Origin: a virus
DNA length: 33,562 nucleotides
IMG/VR virus record: IMGVR_UViG_3300036766_000088
Coordinates: 1 to 33,562 of that record
Strand: one strand, 5' to 3'
Shown: positions 12,419 to 20,969 of the stretch, piece by piece
Layout of the letters: every line of letters starts with the position of its first letter
How positions within the stretch are numbered: the first letter of the stretch is position 1
Position numbers and translations under genes: made by a program
The notes under the pieces: model-generated
Told to the model about the DNA's origin: nothing
Databases searched by the model: none
Seen by the model: only the letters and a program-made list of their open reading frames with translations

Positions 12419-14558
12419 TCAAACTGCTATCTCACCTCCAGTCATAGGTCAGATAACCACCGAGGCAACTCAGGTTGATTCAAGCAAGCCTTATGATGAA
12501 GTCACTAAAGACTTACTTAGCTACATAGCAGACGCAAATAATGTAAAGTCCAAGTGGTCACAGAAACTAGACTTCTATTATCGCCTTCGCTATAGACTCC
12601 GTAGGAATAAAGACTGGCCATTTTTTGGGTGTAGTAATCTGGGACTTCCAACCATCGAGAAGTTCTTGCGCAAGATAAAGGCTAATCTCTTTAATGTGAT
12701 TTGGGGGATTAGACCTCGCTCAATCATTATCCCTGAAGGTGCGAAGTCCTTTGACCTTGCCATGCGTATGGAACACTATCTTGATTGGTTACTTGAAATC
12801 AAGATTAAGTTCGCCAAGAAACTCTCTATCGCCCTAGACAAGATGTTGGAAAAAGGCTTTTGTGTCCTTGAACCTCTTTGGGTAATTAAGGACGAAAAGA
12901 GAAAGTTCGACATAGACCTGCAAGGTCTCCCTAAAGATATGTTGTCTCTTATCTTCTCCGCAATAGACACCGAGGACGAAACAATCATAGGTCAGATAGC
13001 CAATATGTTTGGCATAGATATGAGCGAGACAGTCAAGGAAGAGAATGTTGCCTCGATTAAGGCCGCCCTTACAAAACTTCGTAGCGGTCAGGATAAAGTC
13101 CAAATCACCGTAGCAGACGAAACCTATAACAATGTGGATATTCTAATCCACGACCCAGAGAACGTATTTGTACCTGCAGACTCAGGAATAGACCCTCAAG
13201 ACTGCCGCTTTGTCGCTTATGAAGTTTATGAGTCTTGGGACATAGTAAAGCAGAAAGCAAACTCTGGTATCTACGATAAGGAAGCCTTTAGTGATATGGA
13301 GTCCTACAAGGAAATAGGAAAGACCACACCCTCTCAAGGCAAGGACTCTTTCAACCCTTCTCGCACTACCGACATTCTTAAAGACCAACGTGAGGGAATA
13401 GAACGGGCGAACAATCAATCAAGGGCAGTCAAACTTTATCGCACCTACGCTTGGTATGACCTTGATGGAGACGGGATAGAAGAAAGAAATGTCTTTATCC
13501 TAGCCCCAGAATGGAACAAGTGTTTGAAAGCATTTCCATTCCCATACTCTCATCGTAAATGGCCTTGTATCCGACTAGACGCAGAAGTCACGGATGACCG
13601 TTGGTACTCTCCTCGTGGTATCCCTGAGATGCTTGAGGACATCGCCAAAGAGATTGACACCCAACACAACCAGAAGATTGACCAACAGACTATCCGAAAC
13701 GTACCGATGTTCGCCTATCGCTCAGGCGTAGTCAACTCTCGCTTTGTTAAATTTATCCCAGGTCAAGCTGTCCCTGTAAATGGACTTACTCCCCTAGAGG
13801 ACGCAATCAAGGTTCTTAGGAATGAATCGAGTAATGCTGAGTATTCTTATCGAGATGAGGAGATGTTGCTTAAACTTGAAGTCTCCGAACTTTACGGGGT
13901 AACTGATTATGGCACACAGTCTGTAATCAATAGGAGACAACCTCGTACTGCTTCCGAGGTCATGGCTCAACAGCAATCTGGTTCTGTCATATTCTCTCTT
14001 GACAGTTTACTTCTCTCAGACAGTATCTCAGAACTCTTTACCCAAGTAGTCGGTCTAACCCAACAATATCTTCCTGATGAAGTATTCTTCTCAATCGCAG
14101 GAGAAGGTGCTTCGGCTAAACTTACAAGAGAAGAAATTCAGGGAAGCCACTTAATCAGAACTCGTGGTAATGACATTAACACCAACGCCCAGAAGAGACT
14201 TGAAATGGCACAGGCTAAAATCCAGATGTTAGCCAATCCATTCGCAATCCAATCAGGTATGTACACTCCCGTCAACCACTACAACGCCATGAAAGAATAT
14301 TTACAGTACACAGGTGACGCAAACTGGCAAGCCAAAATAAGTATGCCTCAACCTCCCCCACCCCCTGCTCCGCCGCCAGCCATCACAAACATCAAGACCA
14401 ACTTTGATGAGTTGACTGACATTGAGCAAGCTCAAGTCTTGGCTTCGGCTGGGATTAAACCCGATATGCAAGGTAGGCTCATGCACCGCCAAGAGGACAT
14501 TGTAGAGAAAATGTCCGAACCTAAACCTCAAACCAACGGAGCTTCGAGTGTCAAATAA
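12387..14558 (+). CDS. Portal protein
   Basis: A 723-residue protein directly after the large terminase, of the size of P22/podovirus-like portals. Landmarks are WPFFGCSNLGLPTIEKFL near residue 85, a long helical centre, ITDYGTQS-like and RQPRTASEVMAQQ segments near residue 520 typical of the portal wing and stem, and a Pro-rich run near 665. The ATG at 12387 is preferred, since GGAGA lies six bases upstream. An ATG at 12375 in frame lacks a site. The portal forms the dodecameric DNA gate and binds terminase. Assignment rests on size, position and motif memory. Confidence 0.75.
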   Translation: MAKKKSYSTTNQTAISPPVIGQITTEATQVDSSKPYDEVTKDLLSYIADANNVKSKWSQKLDFYYRLRYRLRRNKDWPFFGCSNLGLPTIEKFLRKIKANLFNVIWGIRPRSIIIPEGAKSFDLAMRMEHYLDWLLEIKIKFAKKLSIALDKMLEKGFCVLEPLWVIKDEKRKFDIDLQGLPKDMLSLIFSAIDTEDETIIGQIANMFGIDMSETVKEENVASIKAALTKLRSGQDKVQITVADETYNNVDILIHDPENVFVPADSGIDPQDCRFVAYEVYESWDIVKQKANSGIYDKEAFSDMESYKEIGKTTPSQGKDSFNPSRTTDILKDQREGIERANNQSRAVKLYRTYAWYDLDGDGIEERNVFILAPEWNKCLKAFPFPYSHRKWPCIRLDAEVTDDRWYSPRGIPEMLEDIAKEIDTQHNQKIDQQTIRNVPMFAYRSGVVNSRFVKFIPGQAVPVNGLTPLEDAIKVLRNESSNAEYSYRDEEMLLKLEVSELYGVTDYGTQSVINRRQPRTASEVMAQQQSGSVIFSLDSLLLSDSISELFTQVVGLTQQYLPDEVFFSIAGEGASAKLTREEIQGSHLIRTRGNDINTNAQKRLEMAQAKIQMLANPFAIQSGMYTPVNHYNAMKEYLQYTGDANWQAKISMPQPPPPPAPPPAITNIKTNFDELTDIEQAQVLASAGIKPDMQGRLMHRQEDIVEKMSEPKPQTNGASSVK

Positions 14559-14874
14559 AACAGAGATGGAACAGGTAATGATGGAAGCCGCCCAAATCGA
14601 GGGTATGACAAACTCCGAGGGGTGGAAGATACTTCGTAAGTATCTCGACAACACTATCAAACTCTCCCATGATACTTGGCTATATACTTCTGACAAGAAA
14701 ATAGGCGAGGACTTGAAGCGTAATGCTAGAACTTATCACGCCATGATAAACCTCGTAGAGAACTTCAAAGAAGAAGGTAAGAAACTCTTTAACCTCTGGG
14801 CTAGAGCGCAAGGGTTTATTCCCTCGGTAACTCTTGATATGGACAACGAATCACCAAAAGTGGAGGAAGATTAA
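14548..14874 (+). CDS. Small helical late protein, 108 aa
   Basis: The GTG start is chosen because CGGAG stands six bases upstream. The gene overlaps the portal end by 11 bp. The protein is almost entirely helical and charged (GWKILRKYLDNTI, later RNARTYHAMINLVENF). Small helical proteins of this type often follow portals. It may be a head-assembly accessory. Function unknown. Confidence 0.55.
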   Translation: MSNKTEMEQVMMEAAQIEGMTNSEGWKILRKYLDNTIKLSHDTWLYTSDKKIGEDLKRNARTYHAMINLVENFKEEGKKLFNLWARAQGFIPSVTLDMDNESPKVEED

Positions 14875-15033
14875 ATGGAGAAGATGAAGAGTTCTATGAA
14901 GACCAAAGACATGCACAAAGAAGGTGCGAATGGCGGGGACATAACTAATTGTAAGAAGATGGATATGTCCACTACCGAGTACAACAGAAAGTGTGGCTCT
15001 GACGGTTTCTCTAAAAATGGCGGGAAATGTTAA
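14875..15033 (+). CDS. Small Lys/Met/Cys-containing protein, 52 aa
   Basis: This ORF begins MEKMKSSMKTKDMHKEG and ends in Gly-Gly-Lys-Cys. It has three Cys. Its ATG abuts the previous stop and is preceded by GGAGGAAG. It is followed immediately by the next start (TAAGTG). The composition is that of a small basic, mostly disordered protein. Function unknown. Confidence 0.5.
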   Translation: MEKMKSSMKTKDMHKEGANGGDITNCKKMDMSTTEYNRKCGSDGFSKNGGKC

Positions 15034-15216
15034 GTGCCTATTCCTGGGGCTACCTATAGATTTAAGAAAGGAAAGAAGGGAAAGTCAGTCAGATTGGCTT
15101 TTGTTAAAGGTAAAGCGGTAGAAGCCACTCCATTTAAGAAGAACACTAAAGGAATTTTGAAGAAGTCTGGTTCGCCATCTATGGTCTCTATGGCGAAAAA
15201 GGCGTTTGGGATTTAG
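15034..15216 (+). CDS. Small basic protein, 60 aa
   Basis: It starts at a GTG directly after the previous stop. The protein is very basic (about one quarter Lys/Arg) with YRFKKGKKGKSVRLAFVKG, so DNA or capsid-interior binding is plausible. No known family. Translation probably depends on coupling because no clear Shine-Dalgarno site is seen. Confidence 0.45.
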   Translation: MPIPGATYRFKKGKKGKSVRLAFVKGKAVEATPFKKNTKGILKKSGSPSMVSMAKKAFGI

Positions 15217-15273
15217 AGACTAAAAACCAAGGGGTTCTCGCTGCTTGAAGCTAAAGCCCCCAAGGAGATGGAA

Positions 15274-16182
15274 ATGGATAATGAACAAAAACAGGACGCA
15301 CAAGTAGACCCGTCCCCTACACCAGAATCACAAACAGACGCTAATAAATCCGAGAGTCAGGAAACAGATTCGTCTACTGTTGATACGACTCAGTCTCTCC
15401 CGTCCCAGCAACAGGACGCTAATAAAGGTGCAGACCCGAATACTGGGCTTCCCCCTAAAGACAATCTGTACGGTGAATTTCGCCGCAAAATCTTTGAGGA
15501 GATTGCCCCAATCATTCAAGGGTCAGTTAGAGAGGCGATGCTTGGAGTTCAGGGTCAACAGCAAACGCAAGTCCAAACACCGGAACTTAAGTATCAGGGG
15601 AAATACTCTACAAATGACCTAGAAGCAATTCTTCGTCACCCTGATGCTATAGAATCCGATAAGCTATTCGCTACGAGAGGTCTAGCTTATATTGAGGCTC
15701 GTCAAGATACCATGAAGGACATCGACCAAAAACAGGAGAAACAAGTCAATCAATCCCGTCAAGGTCAAGCTCTTCAGGGTATTGTCTCCGACTATCCTCA
15801 AGTCTTTAATAAGCAAACGAATCAGTGGAACTTTGCTGACCCGTTATGGCAAAAGACAATGCAAATCTACAATAACAATGACAGATTAAAGTCATTTGGT
15901 AATGAAGGTTTGCGTGTGGCAATGGACTCCGCCTATGCTCAAATGGCTCGTGAAGGACAAGTAACTCTTAAGAAGAAAGAAACTCAGTTAAACTCTAAAC
16001 AACGAGCCATCGACAAGAACCAATCTCAGGCTCTAACCTCTGGCACCTTAACACCTGTCAAAGACAACGGAGCGACAAGCTCCAAATCCAAAATAATGGA
16101 GGCATGGAAGAAAAATCCAGACAGTGAAGATGCCAAGAAAGCCGTATTAAACGGATTAGTTCCGAAGTCGTGGTTCACATAA
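15274..16182 (+). CDS. Scaffold-like protein
   Basis: The ATG at 15274 follows AAGGAG by six bases. The ATG two codons earlier overlaps that site. Residues 1-65 are disordered and rich in Gln, Ser, Asp and Thr. A helical, Gln-rich middle follows, and the C-terminus ends in LVPKSWFT. Low-complexity helical proteins immediately before the major capsid gene are typically scaffolds that template prohead assembly. The position and composition are the evidence. Sequence identity is not recognised. Confidence 0.65.
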   Translation: MDNEQKQDAQVDPSPTPESQTDANKSESQETDSSTVDTTQSLPSQQQDANKGADPNTGLPPKDNLYGEFRRKIFEEIAPIIQGSVREAMLGVQGQQQTQVQTPELKYQGKYSTNDLEAILRHPDAIESDKLFATRGLAYIEARQDTMKDIDQKQEKQVNQSRQGQALQGIVSDYPQVFNKQTNQWNFADPLWQKTMQIYNNNDRLKSFGNEGLRVAMDSAYAQMAREGQVTLKKKETQLNSKQRAIDKNQSQALTSGTLTPVKDNGATSSKSKIMEAWKKNPDSEDAKKAVLNGLVPKSWFT

Positions 16183-16195
16183 GAAGGAAATAGAA

Positions 16196-17104
16196 ATGCC
16201 TCCTATTACAACTAGATACGATACGACAGCAGGCGCACGGGAAGATGTTCTCGATGCGATTATGCAGTTGTCCCCAGAAGAAACGCCGTTACTGTCCCGC
16301 TTGCCCGTTTCAAGTGCCCGTTCAGCTTTCCATTCTTGGCTGACTGACACCTTAAACTCCGCAACCGCAACAGGTGGCGCAACTCCTGAAGGTGCAACTG
16401 CACAGGCTCGTGAAACAGGTGATAGAACTCGTCCCCTGAACTATACCCAAATCACTACCTACACCATTGATATTTCAGGCACTCAAGAAGCCTCTTCAAT
16501 GTACGGGTTGGAATCTGAGTATAGTTATCAGCTTGAAAAAGGTATGAAGATTTTCAAACTGATGCAGGACCAAATCCTCTGGCTTTCTACCTCTGGGTCT
16601 GGGTCTGGTACTGGGACTGCTCGTTCTCTCACGGGTATCATTGATGTAACCCGAACCAATCGTGTGACTGGTTCTGGTCAGTCATGTGCCTTAACAGAAA
16701 CGCTCTTTAACAACCTCTTGCAGTCTATCGCTGAAACAGGCGGTGGAACTCCGAACATCGTGTTCGCAAAAGGTTGGAATAAGAGAAGGATTTCTCAGTT
16801 TGCTACAGCAAATACGAGAACCTTAGAAGTCGGTCAGTCTGGTAAAGTTAGTAACCGAGTCGATGTGTATGATTCAGACTTCGGTACGCTAGAAATCATC
16901 TTCGAGCGGTATATTCCTGCCGCAACAGTCGCAGTGATGGATATGAAGTCATGGGCAGTTGCCTACCTTCGTAGACCGTTCATTCTGCCTCTGTCAGTCA
17001 TTGGTGATAGCAAACGTGCTGAAATCATCGGAGAATATACGTTGGAGTACAAAGCAGAACCGCACAATGGTCTCTGCTCTGCCTTTACTACTTCGGGTTC
17101 ATAA
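16196..17104 (+). CDS. Major capsid protein (SU10-like, DUF5309 type)
   Basis: The protein (302 aa) opens with VLDAIMQLSPEETPLLSRLP followed by FHSWLTDTL. This is the signature of SU10-type major capsid proteins of HK97 fold. The beta-rich middle and C-terminus (GTLEIIFERYIP, then YTLEYKAE) match the P- and A-domain pattern of this family. AAGGA precedes the ATG. It follows the scaffold-like gene by 13 bp, and a weak hairpin lies after it. Length is close to the family's usual size. Confidence 0.8.
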   Translation: MPPITTRYDTTAGAREDVLDAIMQLSPEETPLLSRLPVSSARSAFHSWLTDTLNSATATGGATPEGATAQARETGDRTRPLNYTQITTYTIDISGTQEASSMYGLESEYSYQLEKGMKIFKLMQDQILWLSTSGSGSGTGTARSLTGIIDVTRTNRVTGSGQSCALTETLFNNLLQSIAETGGGTPNIVFAKGWNKRRISQFATANTRTLEVGQSGKVSNRVDVYDSDFGTLEIIFERYIPAATVAVMDMKSWAVAYLRRPFILPLSVIGDSKRAEIIGEYTLEYKAEPHNGLCSAFTTSGS

Positions 17105-17115
17105 AGTAGTGAGCT

Positions 17116-17152
17116 TGCTGGCTCCCTCATATATAAGAACCAGCACAATTTT
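17116..17152 (+). terminator. Possible weak terminator after the capsid gene
   Basis: TGCTGG (17116-17121) can pair with CCAGCA (17140-17145) over an 18-base loop, followed by CAATTTT. The stem is short and the T run only four, so it may attenuate rather than stop transcription. Confidence 0.25.
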
Positions 17153-17161
17153 GGGAGGCTT

Positions 17162-17605
17162 ATGGAATTTCAAGGGTTAGAAGAAGTCATAACGGAAGAA
17201 AATAAGAAGGCTGAAATAACTTATCGTAAGAATCACTTTAAGATATTGGCAGACCTCTTTCGTGATGGAACCGCTGATATATCCAATGACCCAAAGTGGG
17301 TCGCTATGCTCAACAAACCAAGAGGGTTCGAATCTAACCCAAAACTTACTCTTGAACAATACATGAATCTATTTCCAGAAGACTGCCAAGACGCCATGCA
17401 AGCCGCAAAGTACAACAAAGATAGTTTGATGAATGATGGGATAAACCGAAAGTCCCTTGCTTTCTATAGTTTCTTGGGTTGTCCACCCGATTGTATCTCC
17501 AAACTATTTGGAGAGGTCTACCCAGAAGCAGGAGACCGTAAAAAGGCATGGTATAGATTCTTTAAAGAATTTCCTGCGTTTAAAGTAACACAGAGACCTT
17601 TATGA
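17162..17605 (+). CDS. Hypothetical protein after capsid, 147 aa
   Basis: TTGGGAGGCTT precedes the ATG. The protein is soluble and mixed alpha-helical, with LSFYSFLG-like aromatic patches and a basic C-terminus. It overlaps the following GNAT gene by 4 bp (ATGA). It could be a head-completion protein from its position, but no family is recognised. Confidence 0.5.
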   Translation: MEFQGLEEVITEENKKAEITYRKNHFKILADLFRDGTADISNDPKWVAMLNKPRGFESNPKLTLEQYMNLFPEDCQDAMQAAKYNKDSLMNDGINRKSLAFYSFLGCPPDCISKLFGEVYPEAGDRKKAWYRFFKEFPAFKVTQRPL

Positions 17606-18171
17606 AAGTTGACCTAGAACCCGTAGAAGTTCGACACCTTACCTGGCTCAAGAACCTTCGTAATGAACCAGAGGTAATGGATTTCTGTCGTCAACCCTAT
17701 CAACTCACCTCTCAAAATCAAGAAGATTGGTATAAATCAATCTCCAAGACTCGTGAGATGATTCCATTCATAGTCTCCGACCAAGACCTTGAAAGAGAGA
17801 AGCAATGGGTCGGATATGTCGCCCTCTCTCACGTTGACCCTATAGCAGACAAAGCGGAGTGTTCCTATGTCATTCATCCATCTCATAGAGGAAAAGGTTA
17901 CGGTATTGAGGCTATCTTTCAAATACTTTATTATGGATTCTTCATCTTGGGTCTACAAAAGATTTATTCGGATACTTTTGAGTATAACGGGGAAGAGGTA
18001 GAAATAAATAAGTCTTGCGGTTTTACGGTAGACGGATACCTACCTCGCCACTACTTCAAGAGAGGAAAATTCTTGGGTTCAATCCCAATGAGCATATTAA
18101 GAGAAAACTTTGAAGCAAAGTGGTCAGATAAACTCTCCAAGATTAAATATGCAGGGAGTAAACCTCTGTGA
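17602..18171 (+). CDS. GNAT-family N-acetyltransferase (PseH-like)
   Basis: The 189-residue protein shows the acetyl-CoA loop RGKGYG (residues 96-101) after a beta strand (ECSYVIHP), the hallmark of GNAT motif A, and a later KSCGF (137-141) that matches motif B. Members of this layout acetylate amino sugars (PseH and sugar N-acetyltransferases) or ribosomal proteins. Its setting, beside a glycosyltransferase and downstream sugar-nucleotide genes, favours a sugar substrate. It is ATGA-linked to the gene before and GTGA-linked to the glycosyltransferase after it. Confidence 0.7.
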   Translation: MKVDLEPVEVRHLTWLKNLRNEPEVMDFCRQPYQLTSQNQEDWYKSISKTREMIPFIVSDQDLEREKQWVGYVALSHVDPIADKAECSYVIHPSHRGKGYGIEAIFQILYYGFFILGLQKIYSDTFEYNGEEVEINKSCGFTVDGYLPRHYFKRGKFLGSIPMSILRENFEAKWSDKLSKIKYAGSKPL

Positions 18172-19235
18172 AAGCATACATCTCTGACTTCAACAATATT
18201 CTCTTAAATGTAAGAAGGCGTGTAGAAACTGTCTCTGACCCTCGTCAAGCTGACATTCTAATCCTTTGGCAAGATGTCCGAGGAGCTATGAAAACTCTAT
18301 GTGATATAAATAAGAACTATACCAACAAACCAGTAATCATAGTCCAACATGGACGAGGAGCGACAAGAGATTATCTGCCTCCAAATAGTTTTCCTCTATT
18401 AGCTGACAAGATATGTGTTTGGGGAGAAACAGAAGCTGAGAGAGTAAGACAAGCTGGCTACTCTAATGACCGCATAGCAATCACAGGTTCGCCGCTAACC
18501 TTCTACACTCGTAATCCAATAGCTCGCCAAGATTCTGCCAAGGGTAAGAGGATTATTACCTACACCCCAGTCATTACCTCGCACGAAGAAGTCTTCAACA
18601 TTGAAGTCGCCCTAGAACTTCGTAAGATTGAGTACACAATCGCCCAAGAAACTTTAAGAAAAAACTATGGTAGTCTCAAGAATATGTGGCACTCATGGTG
18701 TGTTGACCCAGAAGTAGCGACAGAAAACCAAATCCCATTTGAACTTCTCCATAAAGACTTCTACCCTATTCACAAGTTGACTGATATTCACGATGAGAAA
18801 CTCTATCACGGTGAGCACATTAAGACTACCGTAACTCATGCCAAGCACCTTGAAACCTCACATATTATCCTAAGCAACTCCGACTGTGTTCTCGGAATAG
18901 AAGAGGGAACCTTTCAGCTTATGGCAACTGCCATGGGTATCCCTACAGTCATAGTAGACGGATTTGAGTACGGCGACTACGGTGGAGTAAAAGATTATAA
19001 GGTAGAAAAGATTCACACAGAAGCCACAGCCTTCTGCCAACTACAAGATTTAAGACAAACCATAGAAGATGAACTAAATCATCCAGAAAAGCGCAAAGAC
19101 GCTCGGGAATCGGTCACAAGAAATGAGTTCGACCCCTACCCAGACAAAGACCCTATTGAACTCATCATTGACGAAGCGTGTAAACTTGTCAACGCCGACA
19201 TCAGAATCAAATCTCAACTAATGGAGGTAGCCTAA
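18168..19235 (+). CDS. GT-B-like glycosyltransferase or epimerase-like protein
   Basis: The protein (355 aa) has the Rossmann-type landmarks of the GT-B or UDP-GlcNAc 2-epimerase superfamily: PVIIVQHGRGATRDYLP and VWGETEAERVRQAG, then IAITGSP in the first half, and IEEGTFQLMATAMGIPTVIVDG in the second, where sugar-nucleotide binding occurs. CDP-glycerol transferases share this pattern. It starts with GTG in the stop of the GNAT gene. It ends in TAATG with the first decoration-like gene. The precise donor and acceptor are unknown. Confidence 0.6.
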   Translation: MKAYISDFNNILLNVRRRVETVSDPRQADILILWQDVRGAMKTLCDINKNYTNKPVIIVQHGRGATRDYLPPNSFPLLADKICVWGETEAERVRQAGYSNDRIAITGSPLTFYTRNPIARQDSAKGKRIITYTPVITSHEEVFNIEVALELRKIEYTIAQETLRKNYGSLKNMWHSWCVDPEVATENQIPFELLHKDFYPIHKLTDIHDEKLYHGEHIKTTVTHAKHLETSHIILSNSDCVLGIEEGTFQLMATAMGIPTVIVDGFEYGDYGGVKDYKVEKIHTEATAFCQLQDLRQTIEDELNHPEKRKDARESVTRNEFDPYPDKDPIELIIDEACKLVNADIRIKSQLMEVA

Positions 19236-19612
19236 TGGCTATTCTACAACTAGGAAACGAATCAGCTACTAATCTAGCTTACGTTTTCTCGAATAAGGCT
19301 TTAAAGATTAACCAGGCTTATAGCTGGTATCAACTGGCTTCAGCTTCTGCTACTGCAATCATAGCAGGTGGTCCTGGGATTCTTCACGCAGTAATTTTCA
19401 ACGATTCAGCAACCGCTACTACAATTATGTCACTCACAGACAGTGCAACTGTTGCTAATCAGATTGGTGATACGAGTGCTGGGTGCGTAGCCCAGTTTGG
19501 AACGATTGCCAAGAACCTCTTTCAATTCAACCTAGTTTTCAATAGTGGGTTATGTGTAAGGGTCTCTGGTTCAATCAATCCAACAACCATCATCTATTCA
19601 CTCGCATCTTAA
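19235..19612 (+). CDS. Decoration-like structural protein, paralogue 1
   Basis: The 125-residue protein is Ala/Ser/Thr-rich and beta-strand-like. It shares with the next gene NESA-type openings, SNKALK-like and GILHAVIF segments, DSATATT and the end IYSLAS. Such small proteins often decorate capsids or tail structures. It has no Cys pattern or enzyme motif. It is TAATG-linked to a glycosyltransferase-like gene, which suggests that it could be the sugar acceptor, but this is only inference. Confidence 0.55.
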   Translation: MAILQLGNESATNLAYVFSNKALKINQAYSWYQLASASATAIIAGGPGILHAVIFNDSATATTIMSLTDSATVANQIGDTSAGCVAQFGTIAKNLFQFNLVFNSGLCVRVSGSINPTTIIYSLAS

Positions 19613-19624
19613 AAGGAGAAACTA

Positions 19625-20005
19625 ATGTCTATTTTTCAGGTTTCAGACGAATCAGTAGGTAATATCGCAAGTGTCCTATCAAACAAAGGTCTAAAGGTAT
19701 CTCAAGCCTATAGCTATGTATTCTTAGCTTCAGGTGCGGCGACTGGGAATATCGCCCCAAGCCCTGGGATACTCCATGCTGTAATCTTCCAAGACTCAGC
19801 CACAGCTACAACCTATCTAGGGTTGTATGATATGTCTGATACGGCTTCTGCGCAGGTTTTGGGGAATTCTGCCTCCGCAATCGCCGTATTCGGCACTATC
19901 ACGAAGAATACATTTCCTATGAATGTAATCTTCAATAAGTTGAACTACAGAGTCAGTGGTTCAGCAATAGGGCCAACGACCATCGTTTATTCTTTGGCTT
20001 CATAA
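19625..20005 (+). CDS. Decoration-like structural protein, paralogue 2
   Basis: A tandem relative of the preceding gene (126 aa) with matching segments SNKGLKVSQAYS, GILHAVIFQDSATATT and YSLAS at the end. A shared ancestor by tandem duplication is the simplest explanation. AAAGGAGA lies 6-7 bases before its ATG. Its stop overlaps the next gene (TAATG), a methyltransferase. Confidence 0.55.
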   Translation: MSIFQVSDESVGNIASVLSNKGLKVSQAYSYVFLASGAATGNIAPSPGILHAVIFQDSATATTYLGLYDMSDTASAQVLGNSASAIAVFGTITKNTFPMNVIFNKLNYRVSGSAIGPTTIVYSLAS

Positions 20006-20478
20006 TGACCGTTGAGAACTTCTTTGGGGAATGGAGTATCGACCAAAAAGTCTTTGGGTGGATATTATCCAACCTTCAAAGAGATTCTCACATATTAGAA
20101 CTTGGTAGCGGGTACGCAACTGGAGAGCTTGCCCGCTACTATAATATGCACTCAATCGAACAAGACAAATCATTTATTGATAATCATAAGTCCCATTATA
20201 TTTATGCCCCAATAGTCAATGATTGGTATGACATTAAGATTCTACAAGAAGAACTTCCAAAGATTAAATATGACCTATTACTTATTGATGGGCCTAACAG
20301 TTGCAACAGGTTGAAATTTATGGATAACATTGGGCTGTTCAATATGTTCGCAAAGATAATCATAGACGATTGCCAAGAAACTCACATAAAAGATATGGCA
20401 GATAAGCTCTCTCACGATTTAAATAGGCCAGGAATAATACTATATGGCACTAAGAAAATGGCTATGGTGATAGCATGA
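20005..20478 (+). CDS. Class I SAM-dependent methyltransferase, paralogue 1
   Basis: The 157-residue protein carries ILELGSGYATGEL (motif I, residues 29-41), an acidic SIEQDK after the next strand, and LLIDGP (residues 91-96). It is a minimal Rossmann methyltransferase. Its neighbour has the same layout. Substrate likely a sugar or a surface molecule, given the setting, but a protein or nucleic acid cannot be excluded. Confidence 0.65.
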   Translation: MTVENFFGEWSIDQKVFGWILSNLQRDSHILELGSGYATGELARYYNMHSIEQDKSFIDNHKSHYIYAPIVNDWYDIKILQEELPKIKYDLLLIDGPNSCNRLKFMDNIGLFNMFAKIIIDDCQETHIKDMADKLSHDLNRPGIILYGTKKMAMVIA

Positions 20479-20969
20479 GTTTTGCGACAGGAGAAAATTA
20501 TCCCCCAATCGGTCAAGGACTCTTTAACGCCATGAGACTTGTATTACCTAAAGGTGGAACAGTCCTAGAACTCGGTTCTGGTGATGGAAGCACAACAGAA
20601 CTTAAAGGTGCTGGTTATACCGTCTACTCAATAGAACACAGCCCACATTATCTCCATAGATGGAACACTCCAGAGTTTACTATTCATGCCCCATTTGATG
20701 ATACAGGGTTTTATGACATGAACAAAGTTAGAGCTGGTATCCCCAAAAACTATGACATTCTTCTGATAGATGGTCCAGACACAGAGAATAGAGTCATTCG
20801 ATTCTATGAACACGCCATAGACTCTTTCAACCCAAAAGTCCACTGGTTCTTTGATGATTGGGGAAGTGAGATGTCAATAGGCATCAAAGCTGTGGCGAAG
20901 AAAACCGAGAGAGAACTCCTTGTTTTCGAGGACAAAATCAAACAATACGCAGTCTTACTCCCATGCTAA
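20475..20969 (+). CDS. Class I SAM-dependent methyltransferase, paralogue 2
   Basis: A second methyltransferase-like gene (164 aa) with VLELGSGDGSTTEL and DILLIDGPDTENR, in the same order as the preceding gene, so the pair probably arose by tandem duplication. It is ATGA-linked to it. C-terminal FFDDWGSEM may line the active site. Substrate unknown. Confidence 0.65.
   Translation: MSFATGENYPPIGQGLFNAMRLVLPKGGTVLELGSGDGSTTELKGAGYTVYSIEHSPHYLHRWNTPEFTIHAPFDDTGFYDMNKVRAGIPKNYDILLIDGPDTENRVIRFYEHAIDSFNPKVHWFFDDWGSEMSIGIKAVAKKTERELLVFEDKIKQYAVLLPC

Noticed and set aside
15217-15273. Terminator before the scaffold gene
   Set aside because: Only GGGG/CCCC could pair and no T-run follows; too weak.
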